The translations under genes and the position numbers were made by a program. Below the pieces are notes generated by a model. That model searched no databases, was not told where the DNA came from, and saw nothing but the letters and a program-made list of their open reading frames with translations. A stretch of DNA of 64,000 nt from Hyphomicrobiales bacterium. GTDB taxonomy: Bacteria; Pseudomonadota; Alphaproteobacteria; Rhizobiales; Rhizobiaceae. The stretch spans positions 1 through 64,000 of the forward strand of contig UCNG01000008.1 in NCBI GenBank assembly GCA_900473915.1. The letters are read 5' to 3'. Position 1 is the first letter of the stretch; every line of letters begins with the position of its first letter. Positions 9,680 through 21,702 of the stretch are shown here, piece by piece.

Positions 9680-9703
9680 ACCCGCCGCGAGTTATCAAAA
9701 GAA

Positions 9704-9735
9704 AAAGGCCGGAGCGAAAAACTCCGGCCTTTCCG
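9704..9735. terminator. Bidirectional terminator between carA and MFS gene
   Basis: An eleven-base perfect stem (AAAGGCCGGAG, 9704-9714, with 9722-9732) and a 7-base loop have A-runs on one side and T-runs on the other. It can serve both convergent genes. Confidence 0.85.
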
Positions 9736-9747
9736 TTTTCCCATCCA

Positions 9748-10986
9748 TCAAACCTCTGATGGCTTCGCCGCAGGCGCGGGCCGCACCCGCGCCACCACGA
9801 TGACCAGCGCCAGAAAGACCAAGCCTCCCCCGACGGCATAGGGCATGCCTGCAAAGACGAACGGCGCATTCTTGCCGGTGAAAACCGCGAAAAGCTGCGT
9901 GAAGATAAGCGGGCCGATAATGGTGGTAATGCTCGACACGCTGGTCAGCGCGCCCTGCAATTCGCCCTGCGCCGAAGGCGGAACCTTGCCCGCCGCAATG
10001 CTCCGCAGCGGCGGATCGGCCAGACCTTCCAGCGCCGTCAGGAAGATGACGGCATAGACCATCCATCCCTCCCATGCGATGGCGTAGCCGATGAGCCCGA
10101 GACAGGAGAACAACACGCCGGTGATCGCCGTGCGTCTTTCACCAAGTATCGGCAGAACCCGCGGCAGAACCACCGCCATCACGAAGGCCGCACCGACGCC
10201 GAACAGGCCCAGCGACAGGCCGATCTCCGCCTCGCTCCAGTTGTAGCGATAGGCACCCACGAAAGACCAGACCGATGGGTAGACCGCGTGCGCCAGCCAG
10301 AAGAGGAAGAAGACCAGCACGACCCAGCCGATGCCCGGATAGCTCCGCATCTGCTTGAGCGCACCCAGCGGATTGGCCCGGCCGATCTGGAACGCACGCC
10401 GGTTTTCGCGCTTCAACGTTTCCGGCAACAGGAAATAGGCCAGAATGAAGTTGATGAACGACAGGAACGCCGCACCGTAGAACGGAACGCGCGGGCCGAA
10501 CTCACCCAGCAACCCGCCCAGCACCGGGCCAAGCGCAAAGCCGACACCGAAGGCAATGCCGATCAGGCCGAAATTACGCGCACGATTGCTGTCATCGCTG
10601 ACATCGGCAATGTAGGCCGAAGCCGTCGCGAAGCTCGCGCCACTGATACCCGCCAGCACACGACCCACAAAGAGCATCCAGTAGGAAGCTGCGAGCGCGC
10701 AGATCAGATTGTCGAGCGCGAAAGTGAAGATCGAGGCGAGCAGCACCGGGCGCCGCCCGAAACGGTCGCTCAGATTGCCGATCATCGGTGCGAACAGGAA
10801 CTGCATCCCGGCATAAACCAGCAAAAGCCAGCCGCCATCGACGGCAGCGGTGCTGATATCCGCGCCGGTCAGTTCTTCAAGAAAAGTCGGCAGAACCGGC
10901 ATGATGATCGCAATGCCGATAATGTCGAGAAAAAGCGTCATAAAGACGAGTAACAAGCCCCGCCGTACAAACTGGGGATCATGCAT
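9748..10986 (-). CDS. MFS transporter, TetA-like (drug/H+ antiporter)
   Basis: A 412-residue inner-membrane protein with about 12 membrane segments, typical of the DHA1/TCR-Tet family. The start, RRGLLLVFMTLFLDIIGIAIIMPVLP, and the loop 2-3 motif GNLSDRFGRRPVLL match TetA-type exporters. A second cue is GRVLAGISGASFATASAYIAD. It may export tetracycline-like or other compounds, but no nearby TetR-type repressor is present, so it is not evidently a regulated resistance determinant. Start is the ATG at 10986. It is convergent with carA and followed by a shared terminator. Confidence 0.88.
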   Translation of the reverse strand: MHDPQFVRRGLLLVFMTLFLDIIGIAIIMPVLPTFLEELTGADISTAAVDGGWLLLVYAGMQFLFAPMIGNLSDRFGRRPVLLASIFTFALDNLICALAASYWMLFVGRVLAGISGASFATASAYIADVSDDSNRARNFGLIGIAFGVGFALGPVLGGLLGEFGPRVPFYGAAFLSFINFILAYFLLPETLKRENRRAFQIGRANPLGALKQMRSYPGIGWVVLVFFLFWLAHAVYPSVWSFVGAYRYNWSEAEIGLSLGLFGVGAAFVMAVVLPRVLPILGERRTAITGVLFSCLGLIGYAIAWEGWMVYAVIFLTALEGLADPPLRSIAAGKVPPSAQGELQGALTSVSSITTIIGPLIFTQLFAVFTGKNAPFVFAGMPYAVGGGLVFLALVIVVARVRPAPAAKPSEV

Positions 10987-11194
10987 GGGACACCTGAAAT
11001 ATGCTCCACGATGGACACGGTGGAACAGTCATAAATTGTGTTGATTGTAGAACTCGCGCGCCATCGTCGCTCAAAACTGAACGTCACGCTTGTAAATCGG
11101 AAAAAAGGCCGCGCCGGTGCCAAAGCATTTATCTGGAAAATTATTTCACGACAAGACCGTATTGCAGAATGTCAGCAGCAGTCCTGCCAGAATT

Positions 11195-11217
11195 GAAAAA
11201 GGCGGCCGAAGCCGCCT
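11195..11217 (-). terminator. Terminator of the zinc metallopeptidase gene
   Basis: A seven-base stem AGGCGGC/GCCGCCT (11200-11206 with 11211-11217) with a 4-base loop is followed on the minus strand by TTTTTC. It lies 20 bases after the stop codon at 11237. Confidence 0.75.
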
Positions 11218-11236
11218 AATAAGTGGTGAAAAAGGA

Positions 11237-12181
11237 TCAGACGTCGCCGCTGAACGTATCGCAGGATTCCAGCTTTCCACTATCGAAGCCGCGCTGGAAC
11301 CATTTGGCGCGTTGAGCCGAGGTGCCGTGATTGAAGCTTTCCGGCACGACATAACCCTGGCTGCGGCGCTGCAACGTATCATCGCCGATCTGATGCGCGG
11401 CATTCAGCGCTTCCTCAAGGTCGCCCGTTTCCAAAATGCCCTTCTGCTCCGTGTAGTATCCCCACACACCGGCAAAGCAATCGGCCTGCAATTCCACGCG
11501 CACTGACATCTGATTGGCCTGCGCTTCACTCAGTTGCTGACGCATCTGGTTGAATTTGGGCAGGATGCCCAGAAGATTCTGGACATGATGGCCCACCTCA
11601 TGCGCCAGAACATAGGCCTGCGCGAAATCGCCGGAAGCGCCGAAGCGGTTTGCCAGCTCCTTGTAGAAACTCAGGTCGATGTAGAGTTTGCGATCACCGG
11701 GGCAATAAAATGGCCCGGATGCCGCTGAAGCAAAGCCGCAAGCTGAACGGACCTGCCCGGAAAACAGCACCATCGTCGGCGGCGTATAGGTCTGGCCGCG
11801 CGACTGGAAAATGCCTTTCCACACGTCTTCCGTCTCGGCCAGTACCGTGCGGGCAAATTGCGTCGTCTCGTCATTGGAAACAGTGCCGCCCTCGGCAACC
11901 GTGCGTCCGGATTGCCCGGCTTGCTGGGTTACGCTCGGTCCCATGCTGCCATCGCCGAACAGGATCGGCAGTGGATCGATGCCAACGGCGCGCAGCACGA
12001 AGAACATCACCACCAGAATGAGAATACCGGAAATGCCGCCGCCGCGAACGATTCGGAAGCCCGGCCCGCCAAAACCGCCGCCAAGGCCCCCGCTGCGACC
12101 AAAGCCGCCGCCCATACCACCGCCCTGCTCTCCGCGCAGATCTTCAACATTGTCGCTTTGCCTACGGCCTTGCCAGCGCAT
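11237..12181 (-). CDS. Neutral zinc metallopeptidase, YpfJ family
   Basis: A 314-residue membrane-anchored protein. A Gly-rich N-terminal region (about residues 10-45) leads into one membrane segment (GILILVVMFFVLRAVGI), then a periplasmic domain with the zinc motif HEVGHHVQNLLG (HEXXH) and the conserved RVELQADCFAGVWGYYTEQ, whose Glu or Asp likely gives the third ligand. Protease activity is expected by family but its substrate is unknown. The ATG at 12181 (MRWQGRRQSDN) has AGGGGAG 8 bases upstream and matches the family N-terminus; an in-frame start 18 bases earlier is less likely. Confidence 0.88.
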   Translation of the reverse strand: MRWQGRRQSDNVEDLRGEQGGGMGGGFGRSGGLGGGFGGPGFRIVRGGGISGILILVVMFFVLRAVGIDPLPILFGDGSMGPSVTQQAGQSGRTVAEGGTVSNDETTQFARTVLAETEDVWKGIFQSRGQTYTPPTMVLFSGQVRSACGFASAASGPFYCPGDRKLYIDLSFYKELANRFGASGDFAQAYVLAHEVGHHVQNLLGILPKFNQMRQQLSEAQANQMSVRVELQADCFAGVWGYYTEQKGILETGDLEEALNAAHQIGDDTLQRRSQGYVVPESFNHGTSAQRAKWFQRGFDSGKLESCDTFSGDV

Positions 12182-12293
12182 TGACCAACTCCCCTGCACC
12201 GTGCCGCTCCCAAAGAAGCGCCACTAAAAATATACCCGTAATTGTCGCATAAAGAGTTGGCACGGCAACATAAAAAGTAAATGGCAGCGTCAA

Positions 12294-12812
12294 TCACAAA
12301 CGAAGACTCTTTCGCAACAGTTTGGGCACAAGAAAGTTTATCCTGCTTCGATAGACAAAACCGGCCGCCACAAACACCAGCAGAAGGCAGACCGCGAGAA
12401 ATGGCGACCGCCATCCATGGGGAAATGCGATCTCATTCATGATGCGTCCCGGCATGAAGGCGAAGGCCCCCGCCCCGAGAATGCCGCCGAGATAGACACG
12501 CTTGATGATTCTGCGATGAACTCCGATCTCACCGTTTCTGGCTGCCGCGATAGCGCGTGCACATCCCAGCAGCACCAGCATCGAAAGACCATGTATCGGG
12601 CTGAAACCGCCAACAAGATTGATCTGGTGAATGAAGAAACTCGATATCGCGGTGGCGATCATCAGCATCGCCCAAAGCCGCCCAAGCGCCTTGTGCAGTC
12701 TCGTGCCCTTGCGCTGCAAGAAAATGACCAGACCGATAATCGCGGCAGGTATGACGGTCGCAACATGGATTTGAATGGCAAGCGGTGCGTTGAGAAGCGG
12801 TTCGAAGTTCAT
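12294..12812 (-). CDS. DUF2306 membrane protein
   Basis: A 172-residue integral membrane protein with four or five predicted segments. DUF2306-type signatures are HVATVIPAAIIGLVIFLQRKGTRLHKALGRLWA, FIHQINLVGGFSPIHGLS and HRRIIKRVYLGGILGAGAFAFMPGR. Function is unknown. The ATG at 12812 (MNFEPLL) has AGGAA upstream. It is divergent, 70 bases apart, from a membrane-bound LytTR regulator, so the two probably form a regulator-target or partner pair sharing one promoter region. Confidence 0.82.
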   Translation of the reverse strand: MNFEPLLNAPLAIQIHVATVIPAAIIGLVIFLQRKGTRLHKALGRLWAMLMIATAISSFFIHQINLVGGFSPIHGLSMLVLLGCARAIAAARNGEIGVHRRIIKRVYLGGILGAGAFAFMPGRIMNEIAFPHGWRSPFLAVCLLLVFVAAGFVYRSRINFLVPKLLRKSLRL

Positions 12813-12882
12813 GGCAGGGTTCCTGTTGAATTTCACATCGCTTTCAACAAGACTGCTTTCAGCTCAACCGAAACGGCGTCAA

Positions 12883-13683
12883 ATGCGGGAAAATTACGTG
12901 ACCGGAAACTTGCAGCAATTCGCGCTTCGTGAATTGTCGACCATTGTTCGCGCGCCGCGCCTGTGGGCCACATTCCTTATCGTCGTCCTGATCTTCACCA
13001 TCACCGGCCCTTTCGGGACCGATCTGTCGATGCCGGTGGCGGTCCGCTTCTTTTACTGGCTCTCGGTGCAGTTTGCCGGATGGTGCACGGCAATCGTTTT
13101 CTCCGTTCTGGCTGATATTGTGCTCGAACGTTTTACCAAGCATGCCTTCGCCCGCATGATGACCGGTGCGATTGTGGCTGCGCTGCCGATCGGGCTCTGG
13201 ATCGCCTTCATCAACTGGAGCTTTACGGGCAGAACGCCAACGACGAGTGCGGTTCTCGCCAACGCCGCTGTCGCCTTGCCTCTCAGCGCCCTTTTTTGCG
13301 TTCTCGCTTACATGACGTTGCGCCGTGAGCTGGAAACCGTACCGAGAAATGTTCCTGATACGCCGCCGCCATTGCTCGCCCGGTTAAAACTCGGCAATCG
13401 CGGCGCAATTCTGCGCCTTTCCGCGGAGGATCACTATACGCGGATCGTCACTAGTCACGGACAGGAACTCCTTCTTCTCCGCTTTTCCGACGCAGTGAAG
13501 GAAGTCGGCAATACGAGCGGTCTTCGGATTCATCGCTCGCACTGGATCGCCGACGGGCATGTCGCCGCATTGCGCAGAACCAATGGCGGTTTGAGCCTGC
13601 TGACGAAGGACGGCACAATGCTGCCCGTCAGCCGCGCGAGCCAGAAATCAGCCCGTGAACGCTTCGGTTCGTTAAATCTCTAG
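12883..13683 (+). CDS. Membrane-anchored LytTR transcriptional regulator
   Basis: A 266-residue protein with about four N-terminal membrane segments (for example LWATFLIVVLIFTITGPFG and MMTGAIVAALPIGLWIAFI) followed by a C-terminal LytTR DNA-binding domain: ILRLSAEDHYTRIVTSHGQELLLLRFSDAV, then RIHRSHWIADGHV and MLPVSRASQKSAR. There is no receiver domain, so sensing is probably direct through the membrane part. The ATG at 12883 is chosen because upstream in-frame codons read into the divergent gene's promoter; the ribosome site is weak. Likely autoregulated and controlling the DUF2306 gene. Confidence 0.85.
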   Translation: MRENYVTGNLQQFALRELSTIVRAPRLWATFLIVVLIFTITGPFGTDLSMPVAVRFFYWLSVQFAGWCTAIVFSVLADIVLERFTKHAFARMMTGAIVAALPIGLWIAFINWSFTGRTPTTSAVLANAAVALPLSALFCVLAYMTLRRELETVPRNVPDTPPPLLARLKLGNRGAILRLSAEDHYTRIVTSHGQELLLLRFSDAVKEVGNTSGLRIHRSHWIADGHVAALRRTNGGLSLLTKDGTMLPVSRASQKSARERFGSLNL

Positions 13684-13777
13684 GGAACTTATATTAGCTC
13701 CTCCTCAATTTTCACGTTAATAATTGCGGAAATGCACGGCACTCGCTACAGCATATTCGTCAATGGGGGCGTGAGAA

Positions 13778-14860
13778 ATGCAGAACCGAAAGCAACTTTA
13801 CTCGATCCAGATCTTGCGCGGTCTCGCCGCAACTGCCGTCCTGATCGCTCATACGATCGAGCATCCACGCGCTGAAACCAACAATGCCATCACGATGCTG
13901 GGCGTTTTCGGTGTTCAACTGTTTTTCGTCATCAGCGGTTTTATCATCGCCTATGTCAACGCCGATGGCCCGTTCCGGCCCGGCGACTTCCTGACAAGGC
14001 GCATTTTCCGCATCGTACCGCTTTACTGGCTATGCACGATCACGGTTTTCTTCTGCGCGCTCTATCTGCCGTCCCTGTTCAAAACCACGGTCGCGGATGT
14101 CGGCTATTTCATCAAGTCGCTCTTCTTCATTCCTGCCGCCACGCCGGGCGACCCGAGTGACTGGCGCCCGATCTTCAAGCTCGGCTGGTCGCTCAACTAC
14201 GAACTGTTTTTCTATGCGGTCTTCGCCCTGTTCTGGTGGTGCCAAAGCGCCTTGCAGCGCACGGTCCTCCTGACCATAGTCTTCGGTGCCTGCGTTATCG
14301 GAAGCTTCTTTGTCGAGCCGTCGGCAAGTGTCGCCGCGTTCTATCTGCACAAGAACCTGCTGACTTTCATGTGCGGCATGTGGCTGGCGGAAGCGGAAAA
14401 ACATCGCCTGTGGGAAAGGATGTCCCCGGCAACACTGGCGGGAATCGGCATCCTCGCCGCAGCCGCGCTTTACGGCACCTTCTCCACCCCGCTGGCCGCA
14501 TTCAACAATTTCCCGACATATCTCATCATGTGCGGTGCGGCTGCCCTGCTGGTCGCTGGCGCATTGGGCGTGGAGCGCTGGCTTGGCGACCTGCGAGACA
14601 ATTTCTTCGTCGATCTCGGCGCGATTTCCTATTCGCTTTACCTGACGCACATGTTCGTGGTCGGTTTCGGCTGGGCGGTGCTGCGCAAATTGAACCTCGG
14701 CCCTGCTACTGAAATCGCCGGCATGGCAGCCATCGTGGTCGCTGCGATAATCGCGGCAAAGATTTCGTATCGCCTGATTGAACAGCCGTCTAACAGACTC
14801 GGCCAGATGCTCGCCAGACGCAACCAACCATCGCTGAAGGTCGCTCAGGCGGAAGCCTGA
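13778..14860 (+). CDS. Acyltransferase family 3 (OafA/YrhL-like)
   Basis: A 360-residue integral membrane acyltransferase with about ten segments. It starts with the family block YSIQILRGLAATAVLIAHTIEH, where the His is the probable catalytic residue. It continues with GVFGVQLFFVISGFIIAY and RIFRIVPLYWLCTITVF, the Arg-rich second motif. Members acetylate surface polysaccharides, peptidoglycan or lipids; the acceptor here cannot be told. Neighbours give no polysaccharide cluster. Good ATG with a G-rich ribosome site (GGGGGCG) upstream. Confidence 0.88.
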   Translation: MQNRKQLYSIQILRGLAATAVLIAHTIEHPRAETNNAITMLGVFGVQLFFVISGFIIAYVNADGPFRPGDFLTRRIFRIVPLYWLCTITVFFCALYLPSLFKTTVADVGYFIKSLFFIPAATPGDPSDWRPIFKLGWSLNYELFFYAVFALFWWCQSALQRTVLLTIVFGACVIGSFFVEPSASVAAFYLHKNLLTFMCGMWLAEAEKHRLWERMSPATLAGIGILAAAALYGTFSTPLAAFNNFPTYLIMCGAAALLVAGALGVERWLGDLRDNFFVDLGAISYSLYLTHMFVVGFGWAVLRKLNLGPATEIAGMAAIVVAAIIAAKISYRLIEQPSNRLGQMLARRNQPSLKVAQAEA

Positions 14861-14916
14861 ACGGCCCGTAAACGCTTCAGTTCGGTTATAACATCTTTCG
14901 AGAAAGGAGAATTTTC

Positions 14917-14976
14917 GTGAATGCCCCCACTTTCTTTGAAATAAAACGATTTGTGGGGTTCCGCTTATCGAAATGA
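14917..14976 (+). CDS. Possible 19-codon leader peptide upstream of carB
   Basis: A GTG-initiated frame of 19 codons (MNAPTFFEIKRFVGFRLSK) follows a strong AAAGGAGA site with 6-base spacing, between the acyltransferase gene and carB. Downstream come a hairpin with a T-rich tail and then carB. It contains three Arg or Lys clusters and four Phe but no dense arginine run, so it is not a textbook arginine leader. Short frames can arise by chance; the ribosome site is the main support. Confidence 0.35.
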   Translation: MNAPTFFEIKRFVGFRLSK

Positions 14977-15014
14977 TTGCCTATAAGGCCCGCTTAGCCC
15001 ACAGAATTCATACG

Positions 15015-15054
15015 CTGCCAACCCGCCGGAAAACCGTGCGGGCTTTTCTGGCAG
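15015..15054 (+). promoter_or_regulatory. Terminator-like hairpin in the carB leader
   Basis: An inner stem CCCGC/GCGGG (15022-15026 with 15038-15042) is followed by CTTTTCT, and an outer stem CTGCCA/TGGCAG (15015-15020 with 15049-15054) can enclose both. Possible attenuator between the leader ORF and carB. The inner stem is short and the T-run is interrupted, so a plain terminator of the acyltransferase gene is an alternative. Confidence 0.4.
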
Positions 15055-15063
15055 GCTAAGAAG

Positions 15064-15106
15064 CATGTCTCTCGAAAGTGGGAACCGGTTTCGAGACAAG
15101 ATCATG
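15064..15106 (+). repeat. Dispersed palindrome, family A, copy 2
   Basis: The element starts CATGTCTC and ends GATCATG, with the core GTGGGAACCGGTTTCGAGACA. It lies 25 bases before the carB start, in the same orientation as the copy before carA. Confidence 0.7.
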
Positions 15107-15131
15107 CGCGCGAAGAAGATAGGATGAGCTC

Positions 15132-18617
<3,486 letters not shown>

Positions 18618-18642
18618 TCATCTGTCACGATGAGCTTATTGA

Positions 18643-18668
18643 GCCGCCGGTCATTCCGGCGGCTTTTT
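18643..18668 (+). terminator. carB terminator
   Basis: A perfect 8-bp stem (GCCGCCGG, 18643-18650, with 18656-18663), 5-base loop and TTTTT on the plus strand, 25 bases after the carB stop. The tail overlaps the stop codon of the convergent ABC gene. Confidence 0.85.
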
Positions 18669-20539
18669 CATGCCGTCTTCAGCGCCGGTAATTCCAGAGG
18701 CTTGTTGTCGGGATCATCTTCCAGATGAACCTGCTGGGTGAAGAGCCCCTCGTGCAGATGCGGCTTGCCCAGATGAATGACGGCTGCGTCTTTCAGCTCA
18801 CTGTCCAGCATGTCGCGTATCCGCTGATAGGCCTCCGTATCGAGGCCATCGAGCGCGCCATCGATGACGATCCATTTCGGCTGCTGGAGGATAAGGCGGG
18901 CAAAGGCAAGACATTGCCTTTCATCATCGGTCAGCACCCGATCCCATCGCGCGACGTTGTCAAGGCTGGCCGAAAGCCGCCCCAGCCCGGCCCGTTGAAG
19001 AAGCTTTTCCAGCGCTTCGTCGGAAAACTGCTTGATGTCGAGCGGGTAAGCGATGACGCCACGGAGATTTCCCGGCGGGAAATAAGGTGCGCGCGGCATG
19101 AAGGCGACGCCATCACCGACCGGCATGCCGATCCGTCCCTGCCCCCAGGACCACAACCCGCCCAGCGCACGAAACAGCAATGTGCGCTGCGTTTCCGTCC
19201 CGCCAGTGACGAGCACGCGTTCTCCGGCCTTCACGGCGAGGGTCTCGCGTGAAAGCTTCAGGCACTGCTCCGGCGCCGCGATGGAAACGCCGTCGAGCGT
19301 CAGCACATCGCCGTCATTGACGGCAAGATCGATCTGCCGGTCCAGACGGCCAAGCGCATCCATGTGCAGCACCGCCTGACGAAAGCTCGCGACGCGAAGC
19401 AGCGTCGCCCGCCAGTCGGCAATCGCCCCGAAATTATCCACGAACCAGCGCAACGCGTTATGCACCTGCGTGAATGCGCCGACGGCCATCATCAGCCCGC
19501 CGAATGTCAGCCCGCCGCCGAAATAGACCGGAGCCGCCACAAGGATCGGCGCCACGATCGTCAGCCAGCCATAACCGGCCGTCACCCATGTCAGCCGGGT
19601 GGTCGCATAGACGATCTTGCGGATCGCGCCCAGAACCGCATCGATGTCCAGATCGAGGCGGCGTCTTTCATCCCCTTCCCCACGGGACAGGGTAATGGCG
19701 TCGAGGTGCTCGTTGACACGCATCAGCGACGCGCGAAAATCCGCCTCGCGCGCATAGCGATTGGCATTGATATTGACCAGGCTGCGCCCGACGATCCATG
19801 TGAGCCATGACGCGGAGGCCGCATAGATGATGACGGCCCAGACCATGTAGCCGGGGATCGAGAAACTGTAACCCGCGACGTGAAACACGAAGCCGCTCGA
19901 CAGCGACCATAAGACCCCGACGAAACTCACCAGAATAACGGTCGACTGGAGCAGGTTGATCCCCAGATCGCAGGAGGTTTCGGCCAGATGGCGGGCATCT
20001 TCATGCAGGCGCTGGTCCGGGTTGATGCCAATCTCGCCCGCATTGGCCAGCCGAAAGGCACGTCCCGGCACCAGCCATTGCCCCACCAGATCGCGGGCCA
20101 GCCCCTCGCGCATCTTCAGCTTGAACATCTGGTTGAGCCAGGTTTGCGATACGTTGAGCAGCAGAAGAGCGCCTGCGATCCCGAAGAAGACCATCAACTG
20201 ATGGAAGAAAGCCTGTAAGTCCCGGCGGGCAAGTGCATCGTAAAACGGCTCATTCCAGCGATTGATGGCGACCTGCCCGATGGCGATCAGCACGACAAGC
20301 ACGAAAATGCCGGTCCCCAGCGCGATCAGCGTGTTGCGCACTGGCGAAACCAGAAATGCGCCCACCATCATCGAGACCTGTGAAAAAAGATCGGTTCCAT
20401 CGCGTGACGGAGTGCCGCCGATCAGCTTTGCTGAACTTTTGCGCAGGCGTTCCGTGACGCTGCGCCTCACCCTCTTGCGGGGACGGCCTTTTTTGGGTGC
20501 GCCCTGCTTCGTCTTGTCCTTGTCCGGTTCAGACGTCAT
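18668..20539 (-). CDS. SbmA/BacA-like ABC permease-ATPase with degenerate ATPase
   Basis: A 623-residue fusion of an SbmA/BacA-type transmembrane domain (motifs RWNEPFYDALARRDL, NPDQRLHEDARHLAE) and a C-terminal ABC domain, as in YddA and BacA-related proteins. The ABC domain is unusual. The Walker A place reads VTGGTETQRTLLFRALGGLW with no lysine. The signature region is LTDDERQCLAFARLIL, and the Walker B Asp is followed by Gly (IVIDGALDGLD) where a catalytic Glu is expected. ATP hydrolysis may be lost or very altered. The start at 20539 (MTSEPDKDK) has GAGGCA upstream. Basic Lys/Arg-rich N-terminus, cytoplasmic. Convergent with carB. Confidence 0.87.
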   Translation of the reverse strand: MTSEPDKDKTKQGAPKKGRPRKRVRRSVTERLRKSSAKLIGGTPSRDGTDLFSQVSMMVGAFLVSPVRNTLIALGTGIFVLVVLIAIGQVAINRWNEPFYDALARRDLQAFFHQLMVFFGIAGALLLLNVSQTWLNQMFKLKMREGLARDLVGQWLVPGRAFRLANAGEIGINPDQRLHEDARHLAETSCDLGINLLQSTVILVSFVGVLWSLSSGFVFHVAGYSFSIPGYMVWAVIIYAASASWLTWIVGRSLVNINANRYAREADFRASLMRVNEHLDAITLSRGEGDERRRLDLDIDAVLGAIRKIVYATTRLTWVTAGYGWLTIVAPILVAAPVYFGGGLTFGGLMMAVGAFTQVHNALRWFVDNFGAIADWRATLLRVASFRQAVLHMDALGRLDRQIDLAVNDGDVLTLDGVSIAAPEQCLKLSRETLAVKAGERVLVTGGTETQRTLLFRALGGLWSWGQGRIGMPVGDGVAFMPRAPYFPPGNLRGVIAYPLDIKQFSDEALEKLLQRAGLGRLSASLDNVARWDRVLTDDERQCLAFARLILQQPKWIVIDGALDGLDTEAYQRIRDMLDSELKDAAVIHLGKPHLHEGLFTQQVHLEDDPDNKPLELPALKTA

Positions 20540-20743
20540 GTTCTGCCTCGCTGCCCACCCGCCGTTCAATTTTGCAGATATATTCGCAACATGCGCATTA
20601 TGTACGTCACGCGGAAGTCAAAGATAGGAGATCGGCACGCTTTTCGTGCAAACCAGCTGTAGTGACCCACAACAATATGCGGGTTTAGTCGAAAACCGTT
20701 CGATGCAATCATGGCCGGAACACGAAGCTTGCCGGAAAATTCC

Positions 20744-21184
20744 ATGGCCATCACAATCAAGCCTATCGACAAGGTCCTCATTTATGCGACGTGGAACCAC
20801 CGCCTGCTTGTCTTTGAAGAACCGGATTTTCCCGAAACGCCGCTTCAGGTGCCGGGCGGCACGGTCGATGCAGGAGAAGACATTCTCGCCGCCGCCTATC
20901 GCGAATTCGCCGAAGAGACGGGGCTTCTTCACGGCGATGGCATGACCTATCTCGAAACCGTCGATTACGACTATCCGGAAAAAGGCGGCACCGAGCTGCA
21001 CCGTCGCCATTGTTTCCATTTGAAATTGAACGCGGCGATGCCTGAAACCTGGGATCACCATGAAATGTCGCCATGTGACGGAAGCGCTCCGATTCTGTTC
21101 AGGCTGTTCTGGCTCGACCAATGGAGCGCTCAAAACCGTCTGGGACTCGGGATGGCGAAAAGCCTGAGTAAAATCAGTTTCTAG
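20744..21184 (+). CDS. NUDIX hydrolase
   Basis: A 146-residue protein with a complete Nudix box, GGTVDAGEDILAAAYREFAEETGL (G-x5-E-x7-REFAEETGL), which binds metal and hydrolyses nucleoside diphosphates linked to another group. The substrate is not predictable. The start at 20744 (MAITIKPIDK) has a GGA 8 bases upstream; an ATG eleven codons earlier (20711) is also in frame and cannot be excluded. It is divergent from the SbmA-like gene and followed by a cold-shock gene on the same strand. Confidence 0.85.
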   Translation: MAITIKPIDKVLIYATWNHRLLVFEEPDFPETPLQVPGGTVDAGEDILAAAYREFAEETGLLHGDGMTYLETVDYDYPEKGGTELHRRHCFHLKLNAAMPETWDHHEMSPCDGSAPILFRLFWLDQWSAQNRLGLGMAKSLSKISF

Positions 21185-21377
21185 CTCGTATGCGAGCTGT
21201 CTTGTGTTGGTCAACTTTGTCGCATATAGTTAGCGCATCGATTTTTCGGTCGAGTGACTTTGCGACCCGTGCGGCCAGCCGTGCTTCCTGACGATCTCCT
21301 GTCCATAAATTCGATCCACAGGGACGTGTGCGAAGCATACGGACTACTCTACTACTAATGTTACAAAGGAATTTCCC

Positions 21378-21587
21378 ATGGCTACGGGAACAGTTAAGTG
21401 GTTCAACACGACCAAGGGCTTCGGCTTCATCCAGCCTGATCAGGGCGGCACGGACGTTTTCGTTCACATCTCCGCCGTTCAGCGCGCTGGCCTTGCCACG
21501 CTCGACGAAGGTCAGAAGGTTTCTTACGAAATCGTTCAGGACCGCCGTTCGGGCCGTTCGTCTGCCGACAACCTCGTCGCAGCGTAA
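21378..21587 (+). CDS. cspA: Cold-shock protein, CspA family
   Basis: A 69-residue single cold-shock domain with RNP1 KGFGFIQP and RNP2 DVFVHISAV. It binds single-stranded RNA and DNA. Strong site AAAGGAA before ATG. The leader from 21185 to 21377 is long, as usual for csp mRNAs whose translation responds to temperature. A UUCG-capped terminator follows. A second csp gene is at 48197. Confidence 0.95.
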   Translation: MATGTVKWFNTTKGFGFIQPDQGGTDVFVHISAVQRAGLATLDEGQKVSYEIVQDRRSGRSSADNLVAA

Positions 21588-21610
21588 TTTTTGCCGCAAG
21601 GCATAGAAAA

Positions 21611-21635
21611 GGCGGGTCTTCGGGCCCGCCTTTTT
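21611..21635 (+). terminator. cspA terminator with TTCG loop
   Basis: The stem GGCGGGTC/GGCCCGCC (21611-21618 with 21623-21630) closes a TTCG tetraloop and is followed by TTTTT. Confidence 0.88.
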
Positions 21636-21702
21636 GTTTGTCCGCTTTTCCCACCGTTTCAGCGCCATCGCGCTTGTGCAAGCATCGGCGCAGGACAGAA
21701 GG

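Noticed and set aside
9748-10986. Acquired tetracycline-resistance determinant
   Set aside because: The gene has host-like composition, no divergent TetR gene and no mobile element nearby; it looks like a core MFS exporter.
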